In this document: piece by piece, positions 61,312 through 61,980 of the stretch
Layout: each line of letters opens with the position of its first letter
Numbering within the stretch: the stretch's first letter is position 1
Origin: Pigmentiphaga sp. NML030171
GTDB taxonomy: Bacteria > Pseudomonadota > Gammaproteobacteria > Burkholderiales > Burkholderiaceae_B
Assembly: GCF_002188635.1 (NCBI RefSeq)
Contig: NZ_NINX01000011.1
Span: forward strand, 1-61,980
Direction: 5' to 3'
Length of the DNA stretch: 61,980 nt
The notes under the pieces: generated by a model
Seen by the model: the letters and a program-made list of their open reading frames with translations, nothing else
Told to the model about the DNA's origin: nothing
The model's database searches: none
Made by a program: the position numbers and the translations under genes

Positions 61312-61980
61312 GACACCGATTCTATCGCGGCCAGGATGTCCTCATCCCGGGGCGCGCAAGTTTGTAACATTGGCGGGTCGCCGCGAGCGGGCAATGCTTC
61401 GGCGATCACCGTTATTAAATGCCGGGCGATCCGTGGATGGGTTGCAACGAGACGACAATCGGCCCACCAGTCCAGCAATCCCAGGGCTGCCAGGTGGCCG
61501 CGTACCGCGTCCACGCCCTCGGCGCTGGTCAGCAGCCAGGCGGTGGGCGTGCCCGCGCGGGCCAGTTGGCGCAGGCCCTCGGCCTGGTGCGGCGTCCAGG
61601 CCGCGGGAACCCGCCTGTACGCGCGGTGCAGGGTGACGGTGGCGCCGGCCTCGCGCAGGCGGCCGGCCAGCCAGTCGCGGCCGGTGCCCTGTTCGCCCCG
61701 GCCGCCGCGCACGATCAGCACCCGGGACGGCAGCGGCGCGGCGGACAGGACGGCCCATAGCGCCTCGGAATCGAAATGCGGGCTGTCGGGCGCGGGCTGA
61801 ACCAGCCGCGGAGCCTGGCCGAAAGCCGGATGTTCGCGCAGCGCCCGTGCGCTGGCCGGCCCGACCACCGCGGCGGCCGTGGCCTCCGGCCCGGCGCGGC
61901 CCCGGACCGCGGCCCCGAGCCATGCGGCCCGGAACCACCCCACGCCGGTGCCGCTCACCACGCACACGCGGACGCGAGTG
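61308..61980 (-). CDS. hemD: Uroporphyrinogen-III synthase HemD, C-terminal part (5' end outside window)
   Basis: Closes hydroxymethylbilane to uroporphyrinogen III. The frame stays open to the window edge; about 224 residues are visible, and the missing N-terminal portion is estimated at 40-60 residues. HemD diverges strongly in sequence; support comes from VVGPASARALREHP and VLIVRGGRGEQGTGRDWLAG (the second domain start), a C-terminal TAWLLTSAEGVDAV and the position before hemX-hemY. Start and exact length cannot be given. Confidence 0.88.
   Translation of the reverse strand, partial: TRVRVCVVSGTGVGWFRAAWLGAAVRGRAGPEATAAAVVGPASARALREHPAFGQAPRLVQPAPDSPHFDSEALWAVLSAAPLPSRVLIVRGGRGEQGTGRDWLAGRLREAGATVTLHRAYRRVPAAWTPHQAEGLRQLARAGTPTAWLLTSAEGVDAVRGHLAALGLLDWWADCRLVATHPRIARHLITVIAEALPARGDPPMLQTCAPRDEDILAAIESVS

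Noticed and set aside
58357-61800. A plus-strand open frame of more than 1,100 codons
   Set aside because: It is antisense to ppa, hemY and hemX, which have clear motifs and coding logic; long antisense frames are expected at this GC content.

Overview
The window (61,980 bases) looks like chromosome from a high-GC betaproteobacterium of the family Alcaligenaceae, most likely Bordetella or a close relative such as Achromobacter. The evidence is the GC-rich, strongly codon-biased coding; the neighbourhoods mutL-miaA-hisC-purM, hda-HAD-pcnB-folK and hemD-hemX-hemY-ppa; and above all six periplasmic receptors of the Bug family (tripartite tricarboxylate receptors), which are greatly expanded in Bordetella. 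The species call is an inference; no rRNA is present.

Layout. 1-8286: housekeeping block with the mutL 3' end, miaA, hisC, purM (opposite strand), the tightly coupled run hda-HAD phosphatase-pcnB-folK (every junction an ATGA overlap) and a Lon-substrate-domain protein. 8433-18373 (minus strand): htpG followed by two coupled genes (a spermidine-synthase-like methyltransferase and a hypoxanthine/uracil-type DNA glycosylase) behind a good sigma-32 promoter, then an HNH nuclease gene, a lipoprotein metallo-hydrolase, parE-parC and a 55-residue membrane protein. Three copies of a GC-rich repeat lie at gene 3' ends here and after hisC.

18401-55902: accessory metabolism, made of small regulator-controlled modules that usually contain one Bug receptor each. 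(a) GntR/FCD regulator, DapA-family aldolase, Bug. (b) CysB-like LysR divergent from a MaoC-type hydratase, family III CoA-transferase, CoA-ester lyase and Bug, the enzyme set of itaconate/citramalate breakdown. (c) IclR, Bug, TfdA-like dioxygenase. (d) LysR divergent from an Ldh2-type dehydrogenase, Bug and cupin. (e) tRNA-Arg(CCT), an amino-acid permease and a molybdopterin sulfoxide reductase. (f) Lrp divergent from metC, a DapA-family enzyme, an SDR without the catalytic Tyr/Lys pair, Bug and a D-amino-acid dehydrogenase. (g) glgX, an orphan PAS histidine kinase, a membrane zinc-ribbon peptide and a GNAT. (h) LysR divergent from GST, CoA-transferase, Bug and a DsbA-fold isomerase, with another CoA-transferase downstream of the regulator.

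55894-58134: a short, visibly AT-richer insert with a coupled winged-helix/nucleotidyltransferase pair that looks like a toxin-antitoxin or abortive-infection module, plus a divergent 263-residue protein of unknown function. This is the best candidate for something undescribed. 58193-61980: the core genome resumes with ppa, hemY, hemX and the 3' part of hemD.

No CRISPR array, insertion sequence, prophage or rRNA was seen. No gene-free stretch exceeds 300 bases. Functions were read from motifs and family resemblance only; no database search was run.
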